NCBI GenBank assembly: GCA_021781595.1
Contig: JAJXWN010000005.1
Location: 1 to 38,481 of the forward strand
Origin: a bacterium
GTDB lineage: Bacteria; Vulcanimicrobiota; Vulcanimicrobiia; Vulcanimicrobiales; Vulcanimicrobiaceae
Direction of reading: 5' to 3'
DNA length: 38,481 nucleotides
In this document: positions 23,579 to 33,335 of the stretch, piece after piece
How positions within the stretch are numbered: the first letter of the stretch is position 1
Layout of the letters: each line of letters begins with the position of its first letter
Notes under the pieces: generated by a model
What the model saw: the letters and a program-made list of their open reading frames with translations, nothing else
Told to the model about the DNA's origin: nothing
Databases searched by the model: none
Translations under genes and position numbers: made by a program

Positions 23579-25000
23579 ATGGCTAAGACTCGGGCGGTGG
23601 CCAAGGCTCGCTCCGTTTTCTTCTGCTCGGCATGCGGCTTCGAATCGCCGCGCTGGCTCGGGCGCTGCCCCCAGTGCGACGCGTGGAACTCGTTCGACCA
23701 AACGCCCATGCGCGTTGCTTCCGGGCGTCCTTCGAGTACGGCGGCAGCGCTTGGGAGCGCCGCCGAACCGGTGCGCCTGCGCGATATCGACGGCTCGCGC
23801 GTAACGCGCGAGCGCACCGGAATGACGGAGTTCGACGCGCTCCTCGGCGGCGGCATCGTTCCGGGGAGCCTGATCCTCATCGGCGGCCCGCCGGGCGCCG
23901 GCAAATCGACGCTCGTGCTGCAGATGGCGGCCCGCCTCTGCGGCCGAGGCGCCGGCGTCGTATACGTCTGCGGCGAAGAGTCGGCCGCGCAACTCAAGAT
24001 GCGTGCCTCGCGCCTCTCCCTGCGAGAATCCTTCGACGAGCTCAGGATGACAGGGGCCCTTGGAGCAGATCCAGCCCTTCGACAAGCTCCGGATGACGAC
24101 GGGTTTGGGGACGTCTTGGTCTTTGCCGAGACGAATCTACGCGCGGTGCTCGAGCGGCTCGAGCGACTGGCGCCGAGGGCTTTGATCGTCGACTCGATCC
24201 AGACGGTCTGGCTGCCGGAGGCCGAGGCCTATGCAGGCAGCGTCACGCAGATTCGCGACTGCACCCAAGCGCTCGTGGAGTATTCGAAGCGCACGGGCTG
24301 CGCCACGTTCGTCATCGGCCACATAACGAAGGACGGTACGATCGCCGGCCCCCGGCTCCTGGAGCATCTCGTCGATACCGTGCTGTACTTCGAAGGCGAG
24401 AACACTTCAGACTACCGCATTCTGCGGGCGTATAAGAACCGCTTCGGAAGCATCGACGAGATCTGCGTCTTCAGCATGCACGGCGACGGCCTGCACGAGA
24501 TCGCAAATCCATCGGAGCTCTTCCTCTCCGGACGCGCGGCGCGTTCCAGCGGCTCTTGCGTCGTCGCCAGCATAGTGGGTTCGCGACCGTTGCTCGTCGA
24601 GGTGCAAGCCCTGGTCGGCGAGACCGGCTACGGCTCACCTCGGCGGCTGGCGAACAACCTCGACCAAGGCCGCCTCGCGATGATCCTCGCCGTGCTGGAA
24701 CGCCGCGCCGGGATGCAGCTCGGAACGCACGACGTCTACGTGTCGGTTGCCGGAGGGTTGCGCGTGAACGAGCCCGCGGCCGATCTCGGGATCGCGCTTG
24801 CGATCGCGTCGTCTTTCCGCAACCGGGCCATGCCTGTCGATGCCGCTGCATTCGGAGAGGTCGGGCTCTCGGGCGAGATCCGAGCGGTCGGCGCAAGTTC
24901 GCGCCGCTCCGCCGAAGCGCGCAAGCTCGGCTACGGAACGATCTATTCGCCGGAGAACTGCACCGAGATCGCTACGGCGGTCGAGCTGGCGCTCGGATGA
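23579..25000 (+). CDS. radA: DNA repair protein RadA (Sms) with an internal repeat-derived insertion
   Basis: The protein is 473 residues. A four-Cys zinc finger comes first (C16, C19, C30, C33 in FCSACGF and RCPQCDAW). The RecA-like ATPase has Walker A GGPPGAGKST at 102-111, a YVCGEES loop, LIVDSIQTVW and the RadA-specific KNRFG at 286-290. A C-terminal Lon-like domain follows. RadA promotes branch migration in recombination. Residues about 149-176 (RESFDELRMTGALG onward) have no place in the normal family, where the MRASRL segment runs directly into the LVFAETNL segment. They are encoded by a short dispersed repeat (see 24023-24106). The ATG at 23579 has GAGGAAG upstream. Confidence 0.94.
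   Translation: MAKTRAVAKARSVFFCSACGFESPRWLGRCPQCDAWNSFDQTPMRVASGRPSSTAAALGSAAEPVRLRDIDGSRVTRERTGMTEFDALLGGGIVPGSLILIGGPPGAGKSTLVLQMAARLCGRGAGVVYVCGEESAAQLKMRASRLSLRESFDELRMTGALGADPALRQAPDDDGFGDVLVFAETNLRAVLERLERLAPRALIVDSIQTVWLPEAEAYAGSVTQIRDCTQALVEYSKRTGCATFVIGHITKDGTIAGPRLLEHLVDTVLYFEGENTSDYRILRAYKNRFGSIDEICVFSMHGDGLHEIANPSELFLSGRAARSSGSCVVASIVGSRPLLVEVQALVGETGYGSPRRLANNLDQGRLAMILAVLERRAGMQLGTHDVYVSVAGGLRVNEPAADLGIALAIASSFRNRAMPVDAAAFGEVGLSGEIRAVGASSRRSAEARKLGYGTIYSPENCTEIATAVELALG
24023..24106 (+). repeat. Dispersed palindromic repeat pair inserted in frame in radA
   Basis: Two 22-base units, 24030-24051 and 24076-24097, differ at only two positions and are 46 bases apart. Their core is CCTTCGAC-RAGCTC-MGGATGAC. 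Arms ATCCT (24028-24032) and AGGAT (24044-24048) make the first unit partly palindromic. The opposite strand reads GTCATCCTGAGCTCGTCGAA, a short dispersed intergenic-repeat motif I recognise from several bacterial genomes (peptide shadows such as CHPELVEG and FDELRMTG). The inserted segment is about 84 bp (28 codons), so the radA frame is kept. No other copy was seen in this window. Confidence 0.75.
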
Positions 25001-25018
25001 CGGCCGCCTGCGGGTGAC

Positions 25019-25867
25019 GTGACGTTGTTCGAGTGCGTTCCGAACCTCTCGGAGGGCCGCGATGCGTCCATCATCCGGGCATGCGCCGACGCGGCGGCCG
25101 CCGCCGGCGCGCGCGTGCTGCACCGCACGAGCGACCCGGTCCATAACCGCAGCGTGCTTACGATGGCCGGGAGCGCCTCGGAGCTGCTCGCCGCAAGCGT
25201 AGCGCTGGCCGGCATCGCCGTCGAACGCATCGATCTGCGCGCGCACGCCGGCGTCCATCCGCGCATCGGTGCGCTCGACGTGTTGCCCTTCGTTCCTCTC
25301 GGCAGCGCTTCGATGGCGCAGGCCGTGCGACTCGCGCGCGATAGCGCTCGCGCGATCTGGGAGCGCTATCGAGTTCCGTCTTTCTTCTACGGAGAGGCGG
25401 CTGCCGTGCCGGAACGGCGCGATCTCGCTGTCGTGCGCCGAGGAGGGTTTGAAGGCCTGGAGAGACGCTTCGCTCGCCCGGGATGGCACCCGGATGTCGG
25501 CGACGTTCCGCGCCATCCAAGCGCCGGAGCCGTCGCCGTCGGTGCGCGCAGCCTACTGGTCGCCTTCAACGTCGACCTTTCGACCGGAGACCTGGCCCTT
25601 GCCAAAGGGATCGCAGCGGCGGTACGAGAGCGCGGCGGCGGACTTCGCACCCTCAAGGCGCTGGGTTTCCGCCTGAGCGCCGGCGTCGTGCAGGTCTCGC
25701 TCAACGTCACCGACTACCACGCTACGCCGCTCTACCGCGTCGCGGAACTCATTCGCGCCCTGGCGGCGGAACGCGGCGTCGCCGTGCTGCGTTGCGAACT
25801 CATCGGCGCACTGCCGTACGATGCCGTCGAGGCGACAGCTCGTTACTACTTGGGAGTACTACCTTGA
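25019..25867 (+). CDS. Glutamate formimidoyltransferase (formiminotransferase domain only)
   Basis: The protein is 282 residues and matches the N- and C-subdomains of formimidoyltransferase, without a fused cyclodeaminase. Visible signatures are FECVPNLSEGRD at the start, HRTSDPVHNRSVLTMAG and DLRAHAGVHPRIGALDVLPF, the folate-site block. LLVAFNVDLSTGDL and KALGFRL follow. It transfers the formimino group between glutamate and tetrahydrofolate, usually in histidine degradation, but no other hut gene is here. The start is GTG 25019, 18 bases after radA. The stop overlaps the next gene as TTGA. Confidence 0.9.
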   Translation: MTLFECVPNLSEGRDASIIRACADAAAAAGARVLHRTSDPVHNRSVLTMAGSASELLAASVALAGIAVERIDLRAHAGVHPRIGALDVLPFVPLGSASMAQAVRLARDSARAIWERYRVPSFFYGEAAAVPERRDLAVVRRGGFEGLERRFARPGWHPDVGDVPRHPSAGAVAVGARSLLVAFNVDLSTGDLALAKGIAAAVRERGGGLRTLKALGFRLSAGVVQVSLNVTDYHATPLYRVAELIRALAAERGVAVLRCELIGALPYDAVEATARYYLGVLP

Positions 25868-28569
25868 AACGTCCGGTTCTTCTGCTTCTGCTCTTCGCCG
25901 CCGCGCTTTGGTGTGCGCCGGTGCCCATCGGCGCCGAAAACGCTCGCGACGCAGGCGTCGGTGACAAGAACGTCTACACGACCCGGCTGCATAACGGCCT
26001 CCAAGTCGTGGTGGTGGAAGATCACGCGGCCCCGGTAGTCCAAACGGCGATCTACTATCGCTTCGGCTCCCTCTACGAGACGCCCGGAAAGACCGGGCTC
26101 GCACACGCGCTCGAGCACATGATGTTCCGCGGAACCAGCGAGATCTCCGCGGGCGGCCTCGACGACATCGTCGCGCGGCTCGGAGCCCAGATGAACGGGC
26201 AGACGGATTACGATTACACGGAGTTTTACTTCCTCATGCCGGCGGACAAGTACCAGATCGCGCTCGCAATCGAGGCGGATCGCATGCAACACGCCTTGCT
26301 CCGGCAATCCGATTGGAACGTCGAACGGCTCGCAGTCCTCAACGAAATCGAGGGCGACCAGAGTTCGCCGTTCTTCAACTTGCTTTCGCGCGTGCGCGCG
26401 GCGGCCTATCCGGGTTTGCCTGCAGGGCGCACTCCGGTCGGCCACCGGCGGGACGTCGAGCGGGCTACCGTCAAGGACATCGCGAGATACTATCACGAGT
26501 GGTACGCGCCCAATAACGCAACGCTCGTCGTGGCGGGGGATGTCACGCCTCGAGCGGTCTTCGCAGTCGCGCGCAAAGATTTCGGGCCGATTCCGGCCCG
26601 CAAACTCCCGAACTTCAGACCCGCTCATCCGGTCGCCGCTACGGGCAAGGTCGTCGAAGCGCAGTTCCCCTTCCCATTTGAGGTGCTCGATCTCGCGTAC
26701 GCCGTTCCCGGCGACAAGGAGCCCGGCGAGCCGGCGATCAGTACGCTCGCGACGCTGATCGCCAACCAACGCGGACCGTTCTATCAAGCCCTGGTCGAGA
26801 CGAATATCGCGCTGGCCGTCGAAGCCAACGCCGACACGCAGCTGCGCGGCGGGTTGATGAACGTCTTCATCGTTCTGAATCCGGGGCACACGAGCGACGA
26901 AGCGCAAGCGGTCTTTCAACACACCATGGACGCCGTGCTGAAGAGCGGCTTCGCGCCCGGCATCGTCACCGCCGCGAAACGCCAGACGATTGCCGAGCGC
27001 GTCTTCAGCGCCGATTCGATCGGCGGGTACGGAGATTTAGTCGGCTACACCTACGGCGTCGTCGGCGAAAAAGTCCACGCGGAGGACGCCCGGCTCGCCG
27101 CGCTTACGCCGGCCGACCTGCTGGCCGCGGCTCGCAAGTACTTGGCAACGCCCAATGTCGTCGGTCATCTTCGCCCAAGCGACTCGCCGCCTAAAGGCGA
27201 ATCCCAGAAGAGCAGCACGGCCGCGTCCGACAATTTTTCCTCGCGCGTTCCCAGCGGCCCGATCGTCGAGCCGAAGTGGATCCGCGAAGCCGTTCGCAAA
27301 CCGACGACCGCTCGCAGCAAGCTCCATCCCACGATGTTCGTGCTGCCCAACGGCTTAAAGGTCATCGTCCAAGAGAAGACCGACCGGCCGACGGTGTACA
27401 TCAGCGGTTCGATCGCCTCGTCGCCGGCCTTCGTGCCGCCGGGCCACGAAGGAACCCTACGCCTGGCTTCAACGGTGGCGAACTTCGGAAGCGAGCATTA
27501 CGGCTTCAACACGTTACGCAAGGTGACCGACGACATCGGCGCAGCCGTCGAGCTCGGGCAGACGTTCTCCGCGCACGGTTTCGCGCAAGACTTCGGAACG
27601 CTGTTGAACGTGCTGGCGGATGGCGAGGAACATCCGACCTTCCCGGAGCACTGGCTGCGCCTGCAGCGCGAACAGCTTGCGAACAGCATCAACACGGAGA
27701 ACGACATCTCCGGCGTCATGATCGATCGTGCGTTTCTGGAGCGGCTGTTGGCGCCGAACGACCCCGGGCTGCGTTATGCGACGCCGCTATCGGTCGCGTC
27801 GATCACGCGCGACGATCTCCTCACCTATACGAAAGAGTACTGGCGCCCGGACCTGACCACGATCGCGATCGTCGGCGACATCACGCCGGAGCAGGCGCGT
27901 GCGGAAGTGGAACGTGCGTTCGGCTCGTGGAAGAACGCCGGGCCTAAGCCCGACATCTCACAGATGCCGTTGCCGGCGGCTCACCGCGGGTACGCCTACA
28001 TCGGAACCGCCGCTAACCAAGTCTTCCTGAAACTCGGCCAGCCCGCAATCCCACGAACGAGCCCGGATTACTACGCGTTTTCCGTGCTCAACCAGATCCT
28101 AGGCGGCGGCGGGTTCTTCGAATCACGCCTTTGGCAGGACCTGCGGCAACGGCGCGGCCTGGTCTACAGCGTTCAGAGCACGTTCGAGGCCGATCGCGAC
28201 CGCGGCGACTTTCAGATCGAACTGAGCGCGCGGCCCGGCAAGGTGCTGCCCGCTATCGCAATCATCCGGCAACAGCTCGAACGGCTTAGGGATCACCCCG
28301 TGACGCCAACGGAGCTCGCCGAAGCGAAGACGCGCCTGGTTTCAAGCGCGCTCCTAGCTCAACAATCGGCCGACGCGCAGGTCGGCGAACTGCTCACCAT
28401 CGCAACCAACGGTTTGCCGCTGGATTATTACGCAACGCTGAACGATCGCTACGCCGGTATTACCGCCGCCGACGTGCAGCGCGTCGCGCGCAAGTATCTG
28501 CGGCCGAACCGGCTGATCGAGATCTTTTCCGGACCGACGGGACCATGGGCGCAGCACGGGATATACTAA
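25864..28569 (+). CDS. Secreted M16 family zinc metalloprotease, tandem-domain type
   Basis: The product is 901 residues. A TTG start at 25864 overlaps the previous stop (TTGA) and gives a clean signal peptide (KRPVLLLLLFAAALWCAPVP). The first M16 half has the zinc site HxxEH in LAHALEHMMFRGT, with the third-ligand Glu in the NEIEGD region. The second M16 half (from about residue 480) lacks HxxEH and has the structural R/Y end (RRGLVYSVQSTF), as expected for the inactive partner. The combination of two halves in one chain resembles pitrilysin/PqqL-type exported peptidases that digest peptides in the cell envelope. The next gene overlaps its end by 25 bases. Confidence 0.9.
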   Translation: MKRPVLLLLLFAAALWCAPVPIGAENARDAGVGDKNVYTTRLHNGLQVVVVEDHAAPVVQTAIYYRFGSLYETPGKTGLAHALEHMMFRGTSEISAGGLDDIVARLGAQMNGQTDYDYTEFYFLMPADKYQIALAIEADRMQHALLRQSDWNVERLAVLNEIEGDQSSPFFNLLSRVRAAAYPGLPAGRTPVGHRRDVERATVKDIARYYHEWYAPNNATLVVAGDVTPRAVFAVARKDFGPIPARKLPNFRPAHPVAATGKVVEAQFPFPFEVLDLAYAVPGDKEPGEPAISTLATLIANQRGPFYQALVETNIALAVEANADTQLRGGLMNVFIVLNPGHTSDEAQAVFQHTMDAVLKSGFAPGIVTAAKRQTIAERVFSADSIGGYGDLVGYTYGVVGEKVHAEDARLAALTPADLLAAARKYLATPNVVGHLRPSDSPPKGESQKSSTAASDNFSSRVPSGPIVEPKWIREAVRKPTTARSKLHPTMFVLPNGLKVIVQEKTDRPTVYISGSIASSPAFVPPGHEGTLRLASTVANFGSEHYGFNTLRKVTDDIGAAVELGQTFSAHGFAQDFGTLLNVLADGEEHPTFPEHWLRLQREQLANSINTENDISGVMIDRAFLERLLAPNDPGLRYATPLSVASITRDDLLTYTKEYWRPDLTTIAIVGDITPEQARAEVERAFGSWKNAGPKPDISQMPLPAAHRGYAYIGTAANQVFLKLGQPAIPRTSPDYYAFSVLNQILGGGGFFESRLWQDLRQRRGLVYSVQSTFEADRDRGDFQIELSARPGKVLPAIAIIRQQLERLRDHPVTPTELAEAKTRLVSSALLAQQSADAQVGELLTIATNGLPLDYYATLNDRYAGITAADVQRVARKYLRPNRLIEIFSGPTGPWAQHGIY

Positions 28570-29927
28570 CCGTCGATCCGACGACCGGCGCCGAACTCGA
28601 ACGGTTCGCCTATGCGAGCGCCCGCGAGATCGACGAGCGCTTGACCGCGGCACGCGAAGCTTTCGGGCGTTGGGGCCGCGCTCCGATCGCTCACCGCGCT
28701 ACGCTTATGCACGCCGTCGCGGCGGCGTTGCGCGCCCAGCGCGAGCCGCTCGCGCAGACCGCCGTCCGGGAGATGGGCAAGCCGATCGCGCAAGCACGCG
28801 CGGAGGTCGAGAAATGCGCCTCGTGCTGCGACTACTTCGCACGGCACGCCCAAGCGTTCTTAGCCGACGAGGAGATAGCCGGGACCGCCGCGCGCAGCCT
28901 GGTCGCATTTCGTCCCCTAGGCGTTATCTTCGCGATCATGCCTTGGAACTTCCCATATTGGCAGGTCGTGCGGGCTGCCGCTCCCGCGCTGATGGCTGGG
29001 AACGCCGTCGTTTTGAAGCACGCCGAAAATACCACGCGGTGCGGTCTCGAGATCGAACGGCTCTTTGCCGAAGCGGGTGCACCCGAAGGACTGTTCGCTA
29101 CGCTGCTGCTGAGCAACGACGACGCCGACGCCTTGATCGCCGACGACCGCATCACCGCGGTCACGCTCACGGGCAGCGAACGCGCAGGCATCGCCGTAGC
29201 CTCCGCAGCCGGTCGATCCTTGAAAAAATGCGTGCTGGAACTTGGCGGATCCGATCCTTTCGTCGTCTTGCCCGACGCCGATCTGGACCTTGCCGTGACG
29301 ACCGCCGTCAAGGCGCGCTTTCAAAATAACGGGCAGAGCTGCATCGCCGCCAAGCGTTTTATCGTCCATCGCGATCTCTACGAACGCTTCGTCGAACGCT
29401 TCGCGCGCGCGGCCGCCGGCCAGAGCGTCGGCAACCCGATGGACGAACTCAACGACCTCGGCCCGTGCGCGCGTGCCGACCTGCGCGATGCGCTGCACCG
29501 GCAGATCACCGCGTCGGTCGTGGACGGAGCCCGCATCGTCACCGGCGGCCGGCCGTACGACCGCGCCGGCTTCTTCTACGAACCGACGGTGCTCGCCGAC
29601 GCCGGTCCCGGCATGCCGGCGTTCGACGAAGAGACGTTCGGACCGGCCGCAGCGGTTATCTGCGCCGACGACGAAGATGCGGCAATCGCGCTCGCCAACC
29701 GATCGAGCTTCGGTTTGGGCGCATCGATCTGGACGCGCGATACGGCGCACGCGTTGCGCTTGGCGCAGCGCATCGAAGCGGGAGCGGTCTTCGTCAACGG
29801 CATGGTCGCGAGCGACCCGCGCCTTCCCTTCGGCGGCATCAAGCGCAGCGGCTACGGACGCGAACTGGGCTCTTTCGGCATCCGTGAGTTCGTCAACGTG
29901 CAGACGGTGTGGGCCAACCCATCATAG
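28545..29927 (+). CDS. NAD(P)-dependent aldehyde dehydrogenase, succinate-semialdehyde type
   Basis: The protein is 460 residues. The cofactor and fold motifs include IMPWNFPYWQVVRAAAPALM, KHAENTT and LTGSERAG. The catalytic Glu is E232 in LELGGSDPF and the nucleophile is C266 in NNGQSCIAAKRF. The C-terminus carries EETFGPAA and LPFGGIKRSGYGREL. The WNFPYWQ and GGSDPF variants are characteristic of succinate-semialdehyde dehydrogenases (GabD group), so oxidation of succinate semialdehyde to succinate is the best call; other small aldehydes are possible. The ATG at 28545 lies inside the end of the protease gene. It ends 6 bases into the convergent helicase gene. Confidence 0.88.
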   Translation: MGAARDILTVDPTTGAELERFAYASAREIDERLTAAREAFGRWGRAPIAHRATLMHAVAAALRAQREPLAQTAVREMGKPIAQARAEVEKCASCCDYFARHAQAFLADEEIAGTAARSLVAFRPLGVIFAIMPWNFPYWQVVRAAAPALMAGNAVVLKHAENTTRCGLEIERLFAEAGAPEGLFATLLLSNDDADALIADDRITAVTLTGSERAGIAVASAAGRSLKKCVLELGGSDPFVVLPDADLDLAVTTAVKARFQNNGQSCIAAKRFIVHRDLYERFVERFARAAAGQSVGNPMDELNDLGPCARADLRDALHRQITASVVDGARIVTGGRPYDRAGFFYEPTVLADAGPGMPAFDEETFGPAAAVICADDEDAAIALANRSSFGLGASIWTRDTAHALRLAQRIEAGAVFVNGMVASDPRLPFGGIKRSGYGRELGSFGIREFVNVQTVWANPS

Positions 29928-32900
29928 CGGCGCGAAGAGCATCTCCAGGTCGGCGGCGTCGAAAGGCTTGCCAGGCTCGCGCCGCGCCTCGAACAGCGCG
30001 TCGGCCAACGCGGCTTTGCGCGATTGCATCTCGAGGATCCGCTCTTCGACGGTACCGACCGTCACGAGCTTGTAAACGAAGACGTGTCGCTCTTGGCCGA
30101 TGCGATGCGCGCGATCGGTAGCCTGGCGTTCGACCGCCGGGTTCCACCAGGGATCGTAGTGGATGACGGTATCGGCGGCCGTTAGGTTCAAGCCCGTCCC
30201 CCCGGCTTTGAGACTGATGAGAAAGAGCGGAACCTCCCGCTCCTGGAAGCGCCGCACCGGCGTCGCGCGATCGGTCGTGTCGCCGCGCAGCTCGACGAAG
30301 GGAATCGCCAGCGCGCGGACTTCGGGGACGATCAAGTCGAGCATGCTCGTGAACTGCGAGAAGAGCAGCACGCGCCGCCCTTCTTCGATAAGCTCGGGGA
30401 GCATCTCGAGCAAGAGTTCCAACTTGGCCGAGCCGCGGACGCCGCGCGCCGATGCGAGCTTCACCAAACGCGGATCGCAGCAGACCTGGCGTAACTTCAA
30501 CAGCGCATCGAGCACGACGATCCGGCTGCGCGAAAGGCCGCGCTGGCCGACTTCCCGAGCCACGCGCTCGTGCATTGCGAGGCGCACGGCTTCGTAGAGG
30601 TCGCGCTGTTCGCCCCCTAGTTCGACCCGCTGCACGATCTCGGTCTTTTCGGGGAGCTGCTCCTCGACTTGCGACTTCGTGCGGCGAAGCACGAACGGCC
30701 GCACGCGCGCGGCCAGCACCGCCGAGCGCTCGCGATCGGCATGCTTCTCGATCGGCGTTCGGAAGACGCGCGTGAAGCGCTTGCGATCGCCAAGCAGACC
30801 CGGCATCGCAAACGTGAGGATCGACCAGAGCTCGTCGAGGTGGTTCTCGATCGGAGTTCCCGTCAGCGCGAGGCGCTGCGCCGCATCGAGCCTCCATGCG
30901 ATCTTGGTCGCCTTGGCCTGCGGATTCTTGATGGCCTGCGCCTCGTCGAGCACCACGATCTCCCAGCGGCGCCCGAGCAACATTTCGGCATCGCGTACCA
31001 GCAGCGGATAGCTCGTGAGCACGATGTCGGCACGCTCGATCTCGGGCACGTTCTCCGCACGATGAGGTCCGTGCAGCGTCAAGACGCGCAAGCCGCGCGC
31101 GAAGCGCCGGCACTCGCTCGCCCAGTTGGGAAGAACGCTGGTCGGCGCGACGATCAGCGACGGGTGCCCCAAACGGCCCGCGCGCTTCTCGACGAGGATA
31201 TGCGCGAGCGCCTGCACCGTCTTTCCGAGCCCCATATCGTCGGCCAGGATGCCGCCGAGGTCGTGCGCTCGCAGGAACTGCAGCCAGTTGAGACCGGTCT
31301 GCTGATAGGGGCGCAGCGTCGTCGCGAAACCGCGCGGAACGCGGACTTCGGCTAGACCGGAGAACTCGCGCAGCGACCGCGCCAGCGCTCGCAATCGTTC
31401 GCCGCCCTGCCACTGCAGATGAAGCGACTCCTCGAGATCGTCCAGATGCGCGGCTTGCGCGAGCGTGACGGGCAAAGCCCCGTTAGCAGAAAGCGAGCCG
31501 GCATCGTAGAGTTCTACCAGCGTCGCAAGCACGATCTTTAGGCGGTCGGCGGGCAGTACGACGAACGTGCCGTCGGGCAGCGGCGCGTACAGCGGTTCCC
31601 CGCTTTCGAGCGCGGCGAGCGGCGACTCCGGCCGGTCGCGCGGCAGGCGCCGTAACGCTTCGACGACGATCGGCAAGAGCGAGACGCGGTGTCCGCCGAT
31701 CTCGGTGCCGAGATCGAGCTCGAACCAGTGATTCTCGTTTTCGACGAGGTCGGCGCTCCACGGCGAATCGGCGCGTACTACGCGGTGGCGGAATCTCGGA
31801 TCCACCTCGACGCGCCAGCCCTCCTCGCGCAATTGCGGAACGACGCGATCGAGGAACCGCGCCCAACGCACCTCGCCGCCCTTCGGCGGGAGCGTGAACT
31901 CGGTAAGCGTCATCTCGTCGTCGAGGAGGAACGCCTCGAGCCCCAAACTCTTCAAGCGGTCTTCGGCCGTACGTTCGAAGGCGAAGCGGCGCGGCCAGCG
32001 CTTCACGTGATTGTCGGCTACGCTCCGAAATTCTTCGCGAGAGTCGAGCGGATCGACGACCGTGCCACCGTAATCGAAGGCCAGCACCGCGACATCGTAC
32101 TCGTCAGCGCGGCGCCAAACGGCCTGCACGGTACGCGTTCGTATCAAGAGACACGGGACCGGATCGTCGGCTAGAACGTCTTCACCCACCTCGACGCTCG
32201 GAGGCTCGAGCGCGAACGGCGCCAGTTCGCGCTCCCAAACGCGCCGCAGGCGCGAGGCGTGAACCGGTGCGAGTGCCGGCGCGTGCAGGAGCGCTGAAGC
32301 GATCTGCGCGGGAACGCCGAGATCGATCGGTCCAGCTTCCCACGTCGTCGTATCGAGGTACCAGACCGGAACCGCGGGGAGCAGCGCGATCTTGCCGTCG
32401 CCGCCGGCGAGCACCGGCCGTTGTCGCCCATCGCTTCCAAGCTGCCAGGCGATCTCTCCGGTGCGTGCGGCACCATGCACGATCGCCGGGTTCTTCGCCT
32501 CGCGCCAGTGGCACCGTCCGGTGGAGATCGCGGCTCGCAGCAGGGCCTCGAGCAGTTCGGCTCGGCGCAGCTCGTTTCCGTAGGCCCGTTCGGCGGCTGT
32601 CGCCAGCCGCCCGATTACGACGTCGACCGCTTGTACGAATCCGGCGGTCGATTCCGCGAGCGTGTACATCGTATAAGAGCGCGGCTTTCCGAACTCCCCC
32701 GATACCCGGCGCCGGACGGCGTACGGTTCGACGACCACCCGCGGCGTAAAGCCGTACTCACGCACGTCCACGACGTAGATGACGAACTCGTCGTTGCCGC
32801 GCCCAGGCGGAGCTCCGACGCGCCGCGCGGTCTCCGAAAGTTTCTCAAGCCACAGATCGACCGCGCCGTCCGCTTTATCGCGCGGCAGAGGTTCTACGGC

Positions 32901-33215
32901 CGCGCCTTGCGCGTATGCATACGGATCGAGCGTCCGGAAGAGAGCCGCAGCGACGTGCTTGCAATTATAGCCGACCGGGCACGTGCAGGTACCCTCGATC
33001 GCCCAGCGGCCGTTCCGGGCGCGCGCGACGACGCCGATTCGGTACGGCGCGCCGTCGCTGCCCGCAACGAACGCGTGGATTTGCGTACCGCCTGCGTCTA
33101 CGCGAACTTCGAGCACGTGGCCTCGATCGTAGTAGGCTTGCCCCCTCGCCCAGTACGCCGGCGCGAAAGAGTTTCGAACCTCGTCGAGGCGAAATGGCGG
33201 GCGTACCGTAGGCAT
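29922..33215 (-). CDS. SWIM zinc-finger SNF2-family helicase
   Basis: The protein is 1097 residues. An N-terminal SWIM finger (C77, C79, C85, H87 in CTCPVGYNCKH) comes first. A large bacterial SNF2-associated middle region follows, then the two RecA-like lobes of SNF2 ATPases: DDMGLGKT at 659-666, SLIVAPTSVLPNW, VLDEAQAIKNP, LTGTPIENHLDELWSIL, FSQFTSMLDLI, LISLKAGGTGLNLT and HRIGQERHVFVYKLV. It is a DNA translocase of the RapA/HepA-like, SWIM-associated class. The role of these proteins in bacteria is not settled; transcription-complex recycling or DNA repair/defence are candidates. It stands alone, convergent with the dehydrogenase, with overlapping stop codons. Confidence 0.93.
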   Translation of the reverse strand: MPTVRPPFRLDEVRNSFAPAYWARGQAYYDRGHVLEVRVDAGGTQIHAFVAGSDGAPYRIGVVARARNGRWAIEGTCTCPVGYNCKHVAAALFRTLDPYAYAQGAAVEPLPRDKADGAVDLWLEKLSETARRVGAPPGRGNDEFVIYVVDVREYGFTPRVVVEPYAVRRRVSGEFGKPRSYTMYTLAESTAGFVQAVDVVIGRLATAAERAYGNELRRAELLEALLRAAISTGRCHWREAKNPAIVHGAARTGEIAWQLGSDGRQRPVLAGGDGKIALLPAVPVWYLDTTTWEAGPIDLGVPAQIASALLHAPALAPVHASRLRRVWERELAPFALEPPSVEVGEDVLADDPVPCLLIRTRTVQAVWRRADEYDVAVLAFDYGGTVVDPLDSREEFRSVADNHVKRWPRRFAFERTAEDRLKSLGLEAFLLDDEMTLTEFTLPPKGGEVRWARFLDRVVPQLREEGWRVEVDPRFRHRVVRADSPWSADLVENENHWFELDLGTEIGGHRVSLLPIVVEALRRLPRDRPESPLAALESGEPLYAPLPDGTFVVLPADRLKIVLATLVELYDAGSLSANGALPVTLAQAAHLDDLEESLHLQWQGGERLRALARSLREFSGLAEVRVPRGFATTLRPYQQTGLNWLQFLRAHDLGGILADDMGLGKTVQALAHILVEKRAGRLGHPSLIVAPTSVLPNWASECRRFARGLRVLTLHGPHRAENVPEIERADIVLTSYPLLVRDAEMLLGRRWEIVVLDEAQAIKNPQAKATKIAWRLDAAQRLALTGTPIENHLDELWSILTFAMPGLLGDRKRFTRVFRTPIEKHADRERSAVLAARVRPFVLRRTKSQVEEQLPEKTEIVQRVELGGEQRDLYEAVRLAMHERVAREVGQRGLSRSRIVVLDALLKLRQVCCDPRLVKLASARGVRGSAKLELLLEMLPELIEEGRRVLLFSQFTSMLDLIVPEVRALAIPFVELRGDTTDRATPVRRFQEREVPLFLISLKAGGTGLNLTAADTVIHYDPWWNPAVERQATDRAHRIGQERHVFVYKLVTVGTVEERILEMQSRKAALADALFEARREPGKPFDAADLEMLFAPL

Positions 33216-33335
33216 GAACTTCGGTGATTCGTCGCCGCGGCGGCAGGTACATGGTTGCCCGAGGCTTGCACATTCGGCGGAGGCGCAAGCGCCGGGCGTT
33301 CGCCTCGCGCCCGGAGCACCTGAGCGAAAAGCGGG

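Noticed and set aside
33216-33335. Terminator or small gene between the helicase start and the broken hydrolase
   Set aside because: GC-rich partial palindromes (GGCGCAAGCGCC) occur, but there is no T-run and no frame with a ribosome binding site.
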